A stretch of 64,000 nt of DNA from a virus, in IMG/VR virus record IMGVR_UViG_3300035670_000069, positions 1-64,000 of that record. One strand, written 5' to 3'. How positions within the stretch are numbered: position 1 is the first letter of the stretch; every line of letters begins with the position of its first letter. Made by a program: the position numbers and the translations under genes. Shown in pieces: positions 1 to 6,821 of this stretch. Under the pieces are notes generated by a model. That model saw only the letters and a program-made list of their open reading frames with translations. It was not told the origin of the DNA and did no database searches.

Positions 1-60
1 GTAAACTTAACCACAGCAGATAAATTTCATATGTGGTTTATGTATGAATGTGTTGATTAA
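1..60 (+). CDS. C-terminal end of an unidentified protein (partial)
   Basis: Only the last 19 codons of this gene lie in the window; the frame ends FMYECVD followed by TAA at 58-60. It sits 20 bases before the collagen-like fibre gene on the same strand, so it is probably another virion or tail gene, but the fragment is too short to identify. The reading frame is open from base 1. Confidence 0.5.
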   Translation, partial: VNLTTADKFHMWFMYECVD

Positions 61-65
61 TAATC

Positions 66-74
66 TGAGATAAT
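66..74 (+). promoter_or_regulatory. Extended -10 promoter, probably leaderless start
   Basis: TGA-GATAAT forms an extended -10 element (hexamer 69-74) ending 7 bases before the ATG at 81. There is no Shine-Dalgarno sequence between them. Transcription would start at or next to the A of the start codon. The arrangement recurs at 7502, 8036, 8702, 22889, 31332 and 49494. Confidence 0.45.
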
Positions 75-80
75 ACGTTC

Positions 81-800
81 ATGGCAGTTTCTAAATCTAT
101 GGACTTTCCTGGCAAAAAGAAAAACTATGCATCTCAGGTTGTACAATCACAACAAACAACAGTTGATCAATCTGCAACATACATACCAGTTCCAGGGCCA
201 CAAGGCCCACAGGGACCTCAAGGACCACAAGGGGTACCAGGACCAAGGGGAGATAAAGGAAAAGACGGGGAGAGAGGCCCAAAAGGCGAAAGAGGCACAC
301 CTGGTAAAGATGGTCTAAGTTCTTTATCATCTTCTGGACAACAGGCTGGCTGGGGAGCATACTATAACTCAAACAAAAAATCTATCAGACTTGGAATTGA
401 TAAAGGCGACGAGGGATGGGTAAATATTTGGGTAGATTCAAATCCTAAAAATGAAAAATTTTTGCCAAAAGAAGCAACCAGCCTTTGGAATGAAAACCAA
501 AGAATGCTTAATTTTCATGGTATTAACATAGGCTCTCAAATATTTGTTACATATAACTTTGAACTTACTACATATAATAATAATACAGAGGTTTGGATTA
601 GAACATTTTTTCCTAAATCTGCCATCGATATTTCTCAGCATGTAGGATCATTAAAATATCAATATACCTACAATATGAACGTTACTCAGCACTTCTTCAT
701 AGAAAATGAAGATATGTGGAAAAATGGTGCGGTACCTCAAATCAGAACAGACTATGATGCAGATGTAATAATCAATTCTATACACGTATCTGTGATATAA
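81..800 (+). CDS. Collagen-like tail fibre or virion surface protein
   Basis: A 239-residue protein. Residues 39-78 are about 13 Gly-X-Y triplets: GPQ four times, then GVP, GPR, GDK, GKD, GER, GPK, GER, GTP and GKD. Such runs form trimeric collagen-like shafts in phage fibres and surface proteins. The remaining 160 residues are an unrecognised, probably globular, beta-rich domain that may be the exposed tip. The gene opens a run of fibre genes, and its last codons hold the next promoter. No ribosome binding site precedes ATG 81, while an extended -10 element does, so it may be translated without a leader. Proline-rich triplets make it a conceivable target for the phage's own 2OG oxygenases, which is inference. 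Confidence 0.75.
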   Translation: MAVSKSMDFPGKKKNYASQVVQSQQTTVDQSATYIPVPGPQGPQGPQGPQGVPGPRGDKGKDGERGPKGERGTPGKDGLSSLSSSGQQAGWGAYYNSNKKSIRLGIDKGDEGWVNIWVDSNPKNEKFLPKEATSLWNENQRMLNFHGINIGSQIFVTYNFELTTYNNNTEVWIRTFFPKSAIDISQHVGSLKYQYTYNMNVTQHFFIENEDMWKNGAVPQIRTDYDADVIINSIHVSVI

Positions 801-801
801 T
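793..801 (+). promoter_or_regulatory. Extended -10 promoter over a stop codon
   Basis: TGA-TATAAT (hexamer 796-801) overlaps the TAA stop (798-800) of the collagen-like gene. It lies 16 bases before ATG 817, with a GGAGG ribosome binding site between. Confidence 0.5.
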
Positions 802-816
802 TTACACGGAGGAATT

Positions 817-1233
817 ATGGCATTTCCAGGAACATTAAATATTTCGTATTACAAGGGTGACACCTATGAATTTCGTATATACCCTAAAACAGCAGATGGA
901 GATGTTTTTGATTTAACTCCATATGTAGGCGGAGATTATGATGATGATAACGATCCAGGAACTCCAGTTGTAGATGCCGACGCTGTCGTGTTTTCTTTTT
1001 CAGAAACTAGAGGAGAGCCAGATCCTCATAAATGTTTTGCTGAAATTTCAGATGATAAGACATACATAACTTGTGTAATCAGACCAGAAGACTCTCAGTA
1101 TTTAGATGCTGGAACAACATATGTTTACGATGTTCAAATTTTTAAACCAGCAGGTGATGGAATAACATATCCAACAATACATACATTGCTTACTGGTAAT
1201 ATAACTGTTACTGGGCAGGTATCTCAGTGGTAG
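817..1233 (+). CDS. Fibre/baseplate protein with BppU-N-like domain
   Basis: A 138-residue protein whose pattern matches the N-terminal domain of phage upper-baseplate/fibre proteins: an opening beta strand with KGDTYEFRIYP, a 'DLTPY' turn, an alternating beta core, a 'LDAGTTYVYDVQIF' segment and a closing 'TLLTGNITVTGQVS' strand. The same architecture recurs in the protein at 8036-8449, so the window has two copies of this module. A strong GGAGG site precedes ATG 817. The stop overlaps the next start by 7 bases, indicating translational coupling. The role is likely an adaptor or component of the distal tail; function is inferred from fold pattern only. Confidence 0.6.
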   Translation: MAFPGTLNISYYKGDTYEFRIYPKTADGDVFDLTPYVGGDYDDDNDPGTPVVDADAVVFSFSETRGEPDPHKCFAEISDDKTYITCVIRPEDSQYLDAGTTYVYDVQIFKPAGDGITYPTIHTLLTGNITVTGQVSQW

Positions 1234-1799
1234 ATGTAATTTTATCTAGTGATGACTTAGTTGTTCTTGGTGGGCCAGAATCTGTTAATGTTGAAGTAGA
1301 TTTCGGACCACAAGGTGATCGTGGAAGTTTAATTTTTGTGGGTAATGGAAAGCCAGATCTAGTTGATATTGGACAAACTCCAAATGTATTTGATCTTTAT
1401 ATAAATTTGCTTACAACCGATGATGAATATTTAATGATGTATCAATATGTTGAGGTATTAGGAACATTACAATGGCAAACTCTAACTAAATTAATTCCCA
1501 ATACATATGTTACAAATCAGAATATTGATTTTGATACCGCCAACTATTGCCATATTCCTATTGCATCAATAGTAGATCCATCTTATGTAGGAAGCACTGA
1601 TGCTTCTAACTTTAGTGTTCAGGTAACTTTTGGAACATCTGCAGGGTATCCAATTGTAAGTTCAATTAAAACAGAAGTAGTTACTCTTAGCAGTATTGAA
1701 AATTTAAAAATAACATTCTATGCCAAGGAATTTGATGGTACTAACTGGATCGATATAAGCGGTTCTAGAACAGCCAACCTTCATATTTCGGTGGTATAA
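1227..1799 (+). CDS. Putative virion structural protein
   Basis: A 190-residue protein with GTG start at 1227, overlapping the previous gene by 7 bases. The N-terminal half has 'VEVDFGPQGDRGSLIFVGNG', resembling short linker motifs of phage minor tail and fibre proteins. The rest is hydrophilic and probably beta-rich, with no enzyme motif. Its place between two fibre-type genes and coupling to the BppU-like gene upstream suggest a tail-fibre component. The final GTG-GTA-TAA codons form the next -10 promoter. Confidence 0.55.
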   Translation: MVDVILSSDDLVVLGGPESVNVEVDFGPQGDRGSLIFVGNGKPDLVDIGQTPNVFDLYINLLTTDDEYLMMYQYVEVLGTLQWQTLTKLIPNTYVTNQNIDFDTANYCHIPIASIVDPSYVGSTDASNFSVQVTFGTSAGYPIVSSIKTEVVTLSSIENLKITFYAKEFDGTNWIDISGSRTANLHISVV

Positions 1800-1800
1800 T
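1792..1800 (+). promoter_or_regulatory. Extended -10 promoter over a stop codon
   Basis: TGG-TATAAT (hexamer 1795-1800) contains the TAA stop at 1797-1799 of the upstream gene. The downstream GTG start at 1817 follows an AAAGGGGTGA-like ribosome binding site. Confidence 0.5.
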
Positions 1801-1816
1801 CAAAGGGGTGATGTAA

Positions 1817-2458
1817 GTGGCAGTTGAAGACATTGGTAGTTTATGGAATACCAAGCAGCCAGGATATGAAGATGCTGCAGATATTCAGGCAGCCCTAAAA
1901 GCATTCCTTTACGGTAGTTACGATTATGACCAAACAAATACAGACCCAACACAACTTCCAAACCCATCTCTTGCAAAACACCTACAGGGTTTAGACGACA
2001 GGATTACAGATCAAGAAACATTAGGAATAGGATCTGACTATCTTACCCTTTCAGAAATTGCAGCAATAGTATCCCCAGAAGACGGATATATTGCTATGGC
2101 ATCTGACTCTAATGGCGGAGCAGTTGAATCTTTATATGCCTCCGCATTTTACACAAATGAAGCCCCAACAACAGACATTGTAGATGGAGTTCTTTGGGTA
2201 GATAAAGATTCTGAAGCATTAGATACATATGTTTATGATGCAACAGACGAAGAATGGGTAAGAATTAATGATCTTAAGAATGTCATTCAGGCAAAGGGTG
2301 ATATACTTATCGGCAGTTCTGCAAGCAATATAGACAATTTGGCGATTGGTTCAAATGGAACTGTATTGACAGCAGATGACACTCAGCCACTTGGAGTCAA
2401 ATGGCAACAAGTAGATACTGAGTCTATTATAATTTCATCCGTGATGGGTGCGTATTAG
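1817..2458 (+). CDS. Tail fibre-type structural protein
   Basis: A 213-residue protein starting at GTG 1817 behind a good ribosome binding site (GGGGTGA). Its C-terminal part carries 'QAKGDILIGSSASNIDNLAIG' with 'GTVLTADDTQPLGVKWQ', a widespread phage fibre module usually read as KGDLL-GT-L-VG-NGQVLTAD-GVKW. The N-terminal part, including 'IGSLWNTKQPGYEDAADIQAAL', is not recognised. The neighbours are all fibre genes. Probably a trimeric fibre segment; receptor specificity cannot be told from sequence. Confidence 0.6.
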   Translation: MAVEDIGSLWNTKQPGYEDAADIQAALKAFLYGSYDYDQTNTDPTQLPNPSLAKHLQGLDDRITDQETLGIGSDYLTLSEIAAIVSPEDGYIAMASDSNGGAVESLYASAFYTNEAPTTDIVDGVLWVDKDSEALDTYVYDATDEEWVRINDLKNVIQAKGDILIGSSASNIDNLAIGSNGTVLTADDTQPLGVKWQQVDTESIIISSVMGAY

Positions 2459-2466
2459 GAGGAGAT

Positions 2467-2769
2467 ATGGCTACTACACCAAAATTAATGTATCGTGGAG
2501 CAGCAGCACTTACTGACACAACACTTTACACTGTGCCAGCAGATACAACTGCTATCGTAACAGATATTGTTGTGACAAACACTGACTCTACAGCAGCAAC
2601 ATTTACTATAAAGTTTGATACTGTAGAAGTTCTTTCTGGCGCTACCCTCGCTGCAAACAGTACTGCTACTTTTGAATTAAAGCAGGTACTAGAAGCAGCC
2701 GATGTAGTTTCTGGACTAGCATCTGCAACTACTGTTAAACTTCATATAAGCGGAGTTGAGATTGCATGA
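2467..2769 (+). CDS. Small virion protein, beta-sandwich-like
   Basis: A 100-residue Ala/Thr-rich protein with regular beta-strand alternation ('TAIVTDIVVTNTDSTAATFTIKF') and a C-terminal 'TVKLHISGVEIA' strand. Small proteins of this type occur in phage fibre cassettes and are generally annotated as structural. GGAGGAGAT precedes ATG 2467. The stop overlaps the next start by four bases (ATGA at 2766). The precise role is unknown. Confidence 0.5.
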   Translation: MATTPKLMYRGAAALTDTTLYTVPADTTAIVTDIVVTNTDSTAATFTIKFDTVEVLSGATLAANSTATFELKQVLEAADVVSGLASATTVKLHISGVEIA

Positions 2770-3284
2770 GTTATTCTGTATACCCTCCAGAAGAACAGGC
2801 ATCTGCAGTAACAGATAATTGGCAATTAATTGCTTCTAGTACACCAACTACTGGAACTACCGTTACATTTTCTGGAATAGCAACTGATTGGCGTAAACTT
2901 TGGATTTTGACACACGATCCAGTTTCTTTAAGTACTGGGGGAAATACATATATTCGTACAAACACTTTGAGCAATCCAACAGACTATGCATGGCTTGGTC
3001 CTAGTGGAACCAGTTCATTTAGATATAATGATGAAACTGGAATTTATAATTATACTGCAGCAACAGGCGCTAGTGCTATTTTTAATGTTTATATAACAAA
3101 CCCTTCTTCATCATTACCATTTGCAACTTTTGAAGGTGCGGGTTCTGCAGGTACTGGAGGAGATTCTTATCAACGAGGATGGATTAAAAATTTAACTTCA
3201 CCAGTTACACAAATTGATATTATAACAACAACTGGGTATAACGCAAGTAATACTGGTTCATTTAAGTTATATGGGAGCCTATAA
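2766..3284 (+). CDS. Putative tail fibre/surface protein
   Basis: A 172-residue protein in an ATGA overlap with the preceding gene. It starts MSYSVYPPEEQASAV and then has a jelly-roll-like pattern ('WQLIASSTPTTGTTVTFSGI', a Gly-Ser rich middle, a closing 'GSFKLYGSL'). That layout resembles receptor-binding or fibre-tip domains of other phages. No catalytic motif is seen. The start codon is fixed by coupling to 2467-2769. Confidence 0.5.
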   Translation: MSYSVYPPEEQASAVTDNWQLIASSTPTTGTTVTFSGIATDWRKLWILTHDPVSLSTGGNTYIRTNTLSNPTDYAWLGPSGTSSFRYNDETGIYNYTAATGASAIFNVYITNPSSSLPFATFEGAGSAGTGGDSYQRGWIKNLTSPVTQIDIITTTGYNASNTGSFKLYGSL

Positions 3285-3286
3285 AT

Positions 3287-3910
3287 ATGTCAACAGTTAG
3301 TTCAACCAGTAAAGTAGCATACATGTATGACCAAGCGTCAGATACTTGGTATGCTGTTGCTGGTACGGCTAACACAAATGTTGCATATACTTGGAATGCT
3401 GCTCACACTTTTGGATCTATCGTAACTGTTAATGATGTTATTAGAGCAAAAGGTGGAGTAAATAGATTTCAAAACCCTACCGCCAGAGATACAGTAATTC
3501 CTTCTCCAGTTAAGGGTACTGTATGTTTTGTTGAGCAAACAGACGGCGGTACTGATATAAACCAAGTTCAAATTTATAATGGTACATCATGGGTAGGAAT
3601 GTTAGATACAACTACTCTTAATAATCAGACATCTGACTATACCCTGGTTTTGGGGGATGCTGGAAAAACAATTACAGTTGATTCTACAATAGATAGAACA
3701 ATTACTATTCCAAGCAATGCTTCTGTACCCTTCGCAATTGGACAAAGACTTGATATTATTCGTATGAACACTGGCAACGTAACTATTGGCGGTACACCAA
3801 CTATTCTTAGTAAAAATTCTAACAAGAAAATTGCTGCGAGGTATTCTGGAGCAACTCTTATCAAAACTGATACAGATACCTGGGTACTTATTGGCGATTT
3901 GACGGCGTAG
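3287..3910 (+). CDS. Tail fibre protein with C-terminal beta domain shared with 11414-13015
   Basis: A 207-residue protein. Residues about 115-207 ('TSDYTLVLGDAGKTITVDST' to 'DTDTWVLIGDLTA') align by eye with the C-terminus of the 533-residue fibre at 11414-13015 ('ASYTLALTDSTNMVTVNSGS' to 'DTDTWYLTGDIVA'). Shared points are S-VPFAIG/S-VAFPIG, the D-I-Q/R-G-VTI core, YSGG/YSGA-LIK/LVK and the ending. This is a beta-sandwich module found at phage fibre tips. The N-terminal half is unrelated and contains 'NRFQNPTARDTVIPSPVKGT', a motif seen in other phage structural proteins. Confidence 0.6.
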   Translation: MSTVSSTSKVAYMYDQASDTWYAVAGTANTNVAYTWNAAHTFGSIVTVNDVIRAKGGVNRFQNPTARDTVIPSPVKGTVCFVEQTDGGTDINQVQIYNGTSWVGMLDTTTLNNQTSDYTLVLGDAGKTITVDSTIDRTITIPSNASVPFAIGQRLDIIRMNTGNVTIGGTPTILSKNSNKKIAARYSGATLIKTDTDTWVLIGDLTA

Positions 3911-3918
3911 GTGATCCC

Positions 3919-5466
3919 ATGCTTGGATGGCTTGGAAAATGGGCGGGATCCAAAGGAATGGGAAAAATCCCAGACCTTGAAGGCTTATCTAGAGCAGATG
4001 CAAGAAACGCAATTATAAATGCTGGATTTAGTTTAGGTAATGAAACTGTAAGAGGAAATAGTCAGGGAGCAACATCTTCTAATAATGGTAAGGCTAAGGG
4101 AAGAGTTGATACAAACGAATTACTTGATTACGAATCTCAGATAGATTTTGAATACTACTCTTGGGTTGATGAACAAAATACTCAAAATACTCAAAATACT
4201 CAGAACACAGTAAACACTGTAAATACTGTTGATACCGTAAACACTGTAAATACTGTTAATACAGTAAACACCGTAAACACTGTTGACACAGTACCAACAT
4301 GTCAATATAGTTATGGAGAATGGACATCGTTAGGTACAAGAGTAGAACAGACTTGCAATGGATCCATGCTAACTGTTACAAGCGGTCAAGCAGAGGCAAG
4401 ATTTTTGGTTGATTCTGGAAATAATCTTGTTTTATTCCCACCAGAGGGATGCGGTCCTGCAGTTGAGACTAGATGGATAGGTACTCCAGAAACTACCACA
4501 ACGGAAGATTGTTATTACTGTACATGTGAGGTTGATACAGTTAATACAGTAAACACGGTTGATACCGTTGATACAGTAACCACTGTTAACACTGTTAACA
4601 CTGTTAACACTGTAGATTCTGGCCCTGGATATTGTAGATCAGAAGTTAAGCAGGATGGAATTGGTGCATGTAGTTCTGGACTTGCAACTTATACAGTTTG
4701 TTATTCTAATTCAGACTTTACTGGAAGTGTAACTTATTCAGAATGGACTGAATGCTATGAGTCAGGTGTAAATACACAAAATACAGTTAATACTGTTAAT
4801 ACAGTTAATACTGTTAATACAGTTGATACTGTTAATACAGTTGATACTGTTAATACAGTTGATACAGTAAATACTGTTGTTAATATTCAAGATACCGTTG
4901 ATACTGTTAATACGGTAAACACAGTTGACACAGTTAATACAGTAAATACTCCATGCGGACAAGAATGGTATAACTTTACTGGAAATCTTACAGAATGCTG
5001 TGGTTTGGGAGAAAGAGATCAATTAATAGATTGTAATGGAGTAGTTCTTGAAACTGTTATTAGTTGTATTGATACATGTCAAAATACACAAAATACTCAA
5101 AACACCCAAAACACTCAAAACACCCAAAATACAGTTGATACTCAAAACACCCAAAATACAGTTGATACTCAAAACACCCAAAATACAGTTGATACTCAAA
5201 ACACCCAAAACACCCAAAATACCCAAAATACAGTTGATACTCAAAACACCCAAAATACAGTTGATACTCAAAACACCCAAAACACCCAAAATACAGTTGA
5301 TACTTTTGTTAATATTCAGGATACAGTTGATACCCAAAACACACAAAATACAGTTGATACTGTAGATACTCAAAATACAGTTGATACTCAAAATACCCAA
5401 AATACTCCATGCGATTCTTGTTGTCAGATAGGCTGTGTCACCGTTGGATCGAATTGTGCCTGTTAG
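3919..5466 (+). CDS. PASTA-like, tripeptide-repeat and cysteine-rich surface protein
   Basis: A 515-residue protein of unusual design. Residues 17-40 (IPDLEGLSRADARNAIINAG) fit the first half of a PASTA domain, a fold that binds peptidoglycan in bacterial kinases and penicillin-binding proteins. Four blocks then follow (residues 87-125, 205-232, 284-344 and 389-496) made almost only of the tripeptide [Asn/Asp]-Thr-[Val/Gln]. They are separated by three cysteine-rich modules (C128-C203; about 235-283; C346-C387). The chain ends in a 20-residue tail with seven cysteines. No signal peptide or membrane segment is seen. Position among fibre genes suggests a virion surface protein. The strict 3-residue period with Thr at the centre suggests a regular rod; its structure is unknown to me. 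Confidence 0.6.
   Translation: MLGWLGKWAGSKGMGKIPDLEGLSRADARNAIINAGFSLGNETVRGNSQGATSSNNGKAKGRVDTNELLDYESQIDFEYYSWVDEQNTQNTQNTQNTVNTVNTVDTVNTVNTVNTVNTVNTVDTVPTCQYSYGEWTSLGTRVEQTCNGSMLTVTSGQAEARFLVDSGNNLVLFPPEGCGPAVETRWIGTPETTTTEDCYYCTCEVDTVNTVNTVDTVDTVTTVNTVNTVNTVDSGPGYCRSEVKQDGIGACSSGLATYTVCYSNSDFTGSVTYSEWTECYESGVNTQNTVNTVNTVNTVNTVDTVNTVDTVNTVDTVNTVVNIQDTVDTVNTVNTVDTVNTVNTPCGQEWYNFTGNLTECCGLGERDQLIDCNGVVLETVISCIDTCQNTQNTQNTQNTQNTQNTVDTQNTQNTVDTQNTQNTVDTQNTQNTQNTQNTVDTQNTQNTVDTQNTQNTQNTVDTFVNIQDTVDTQNTQNTVDTVDTQNTVDTQNTQNTPCDSCCQIGCVTVGSNCAC
4177..4293 (+). repeat. Tripeptide repeat block 1 (residues 87-125)
   Basis: Nine-base repeats encode NTQ three times, then mixed NTV and DTV. Synonymous codons alternate (AAT/AAC, ACT/ACA/ACC, GTA/GTT), so the protein sequence is more regular than the DNA. 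Confidence 0.85.
4531..4614 (+). repeat. Tripeptide repeat block 2 (residues 205-232)
   Basis: Nine-base units encode VDT/VNT repeats between two cysteine-rich modules. One unit is TTV instead of NTV or DTV. Confidence 0.85.
4768..4950 (+). repeat. Tripeptide repeat block 3 (residues 284-344)
   Basis: Mostly VNT and VDT units. The phase is interrupted once by 'VVNIQDTVDT', and that interruption recurs in block 4, so the blocks appear to derive from one another. Confidence 0.85.
5083..5406 (+). repeat. Tripeptide repeat block 4 (residues 389-496), nearly identical 27-base units
   Basis: About 108 residues of NTQ, NTV and DTQ units. At DNA level a 27-base unit encoding VDTQNTQNT recurs almost unchanged, which points to recent expansion by recombination or slippage. 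A 'VNIQDT' interruption matches the one in block 3. Confidence 0.85.
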
Positions 5467-5468
5467 TA

Positions 5469-5477
5469 TGATATACT
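5469..5477 (+). promoter_or_regulatory. Extended -10 promoter
   Basis: TGA-TATACT (hexamer 5472-5477) lies directly after the stop of the repeat protein and 17 bases before ATG 5494. An AAGGAG ribosome binding site lies between. Confidence 0.5.
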
Positions 5478-5493
5478 TAAATAAGGAGAAAAA

Positions 5494-5691
5494 ATGATAA
5501 CTTTTGCAATTATTGTAGATAATGAGGTTGCTTCAACGCTTGTTATTACTGATGAAAATGAATCTTTGGACCAAACACAAAGACTTGCTGCTGCCCTTAG
5601 ATCAGACTTTACTATATTAGAAACAGAAAACCATAATGTTAAGCCTGGTTGGACCTGGGATGGAACTAATTTTGTAGAACCTTTGGAGTAG
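5494..5691 (+). CDS. Small tail-fibre-cassette protein
   Basis: A 65-residue protein with 'VKPGWTWDGTNFVEPLE' at its C-terminus, a motif (PGW-YDG-F) seen at the end of small phage fibre-assembly or fibre-accessory proteins. The N-terminal 'MITFAIIVDNEVASTLVI' also fits that type. A clear AAGGAG site precedes ATG 5494. Its TTGGAGTAG end supplies the ribosome binding site for the Hint-like gene at 5695, so the two are coupled. Confidence 0.5.
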   Translation: MITFAIIVDNEVASTLVITDENESLDQTQRLAAALRSDFTILETENHNVKPGWTWDGTNFVEPLE

Positions 5692-5694
5692 TTT

Positions 5695-6222
5695 GTGTCT
5701 GAAGAACTATCTGCTTGGCAAAAATATAAACTTCAACAAAAACAATCTATAAGTAAAAGCATTATAACTGGATATACAAAACTAGTTTATGGAACAAAAA
5801 TATTAATGGCTGATGGTACTTATAAAAAAGTTGAAGATATCTATATTGGAGATTCTATAAAAACTTTATCTATTAAAGATGCAGATTTTCCTTTTACTTT
5901 TCAACAATTAGGAGATTTTAATTTTTCTTCTTCAAAAGTTTATAATACAGTTCATAAAAAAGAAACCTTTACTCATAATATTTATAATCAATATTTTACA
6001 AGCACGTCTACCCTGCTGACTTTAAGGGATAGTCATCTAATTAAAGTTTTTGCATCTGATATTAAGTTACATGATAAAGTTTTAAACAATGAGGCAGATT
6101 TTGTTTCTATAGAAAAAATAGTTACAAATAATTTAAACATAGATTCAGTATCTTTAGATATTTATCCAGATAAAATATTTTTTACAGAACATCTTGCTAT
6201 TTTTTGTGAGGGTATAAAATGA
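5695..6222 (+). CDS. Degenerate Hint (hedgehog/intein) domain protein
   Basis: A 175-residue protein with GTG start. After a basic helix (residues 1-28) the segment 'VYGTKILMADGTYKKVEDIY' with IGD (residues 31-53) matches the N-terminal block of Hint domains (GT-V-MADG-K-V-DI-vGD). 'SHLIKV' fits the internal TxxH-like block, and 'YPDKIFFTEHLAIFCEG' fits the C-terminal block. The Hint protein at 13045-14433 ends similarly (PYDIFFTENALTHDG). The position normally held by the nucleophilic Cys/Ser is Lys29, and the C-terminal His-Asn pair is missing, so self-cleavage looks unlikely. It overlaps the 2OG oxygenase gene downstream by ATGA, suggesting a joint job. It is a stand-alone domain without extein. 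Confidence 0.6.
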   Translation: MSEELSAWQKYKLQQKQSISKSIITGYTKLVYGTKILMADGTYKKVEDIYIGDSIKTLSIKDADFPFTFQQLGDFNFSSSKVYNTVHKKETFTHNIYNQYFTSTSTLLTLRDSHLIKVFASDIKLHDKVLNNEADFVSIEKIVTNNLNIDSVSLDIYPDKIFFTEHLAIFCEGIK

Positions 6223-6821
6223 ATAAAAAAATACTAGACGACAGAATAGTAGAATATACAGGATTACTAAACAATCCAGATAAAATAATTAATGATATAT
6301 ATGATGTATGCAAAAAATATAGTTTAAAATTTGCAGAAAGTACAATTAATAATTATCAAATAGACAAAGACAAAGTGTCATCTACAGCCTTCTGGTTACA
6401 TGCTTCTCCAAAAGATATAGAAATTTCAACAACATTTCCAAATGAAAAATTTGAAATAAATTCTTATATAGATAAAGAAGTTTCTGAAGCAGTTTTTGAT
6501 TATATTGATAATTACGATGTTAAAATAAAGCAAAAAGAAAGATGGGGTATGGTTAGATATGAGAAAGATCAGTTTATTACTTGGCATCAAGATGGACCAG
6601 ATCCAAAAGATAACCCTAATGGAAGAAAACTTTCTTTTGTTTTATATTTAAATGATAATTATGAAAATGGTGGAATTCAGTTTAGAGATTATATTGGAGG
6701 AGAGGAATATAAACCAACTGCTGGGAGTTTATTAATATTCCCCTCCTACCCTCAATATTCACATAGAGTTATTCCTGTGAGTTCTGGAACAAAATATGTC
6801 AATATTTCTTTTGCTATTTAG
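6219..6821 (+). CDS. 2OG/Fe(II)-dependent oxygenase (prolyl-hydroxylase-like)
   Basis: A 200-residue protein with a full double-stranded beta-helix signature: H123-Q-D125 as the first iron ligands, 'FVLYLNDNYENGGIQF', the 'P-T-A-G-S-LLIFPSYPQYSH' stretch with the distal ligand His182, and 'SSGTKYVNISF' with Lys192 where the 2-oxoglutarate-binding Arg is usual. This is the layout of prolyl 4-hydroxylase-type enzymes. Target unknown; protein side chains or nucleic acid are both possible. It is coupled by ATGA to the Hint-like gene. Its stop overlaps the stop of the convergent lysozyme-like gene by four bases, and no terminator is visible between them. Confidence 0.75.
   Translation: MNKKILDDRIVEYTGLLNNPDKIINDIYDVCKKYSLKFAESTINNYQIDKDKVSSTAFWLHASPKDIEISTTFPNEKFEINSYIDKEVSEAVFDYIDNYDVKIKQKERWGMVRYEKDQFITWHQDGPDPKDNPNGRKLSFVLYLNDNYENGGIQFRDYIGGEEYKPTAGSLLIFPSYPQYSHRVIPVSSGTKYVNISFAI

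Noticed and set aside
5023-5400. Long open frames on the - strand and in the second + frame over the tripeptide repeats
   Set aside because: They are low-complexity shadows of the 9-base repeat; any frame of this repeat lacks stops. There is no ribosome binding site and no sensible domain.
5083-5406. Regular repeats resembling a CRISPR array
   Set aside because: The units are contiguous, in frame and code for the tripeptide repeat. There are no spacers, and the Cas4-like gene at 60076 has no cas neighbours.
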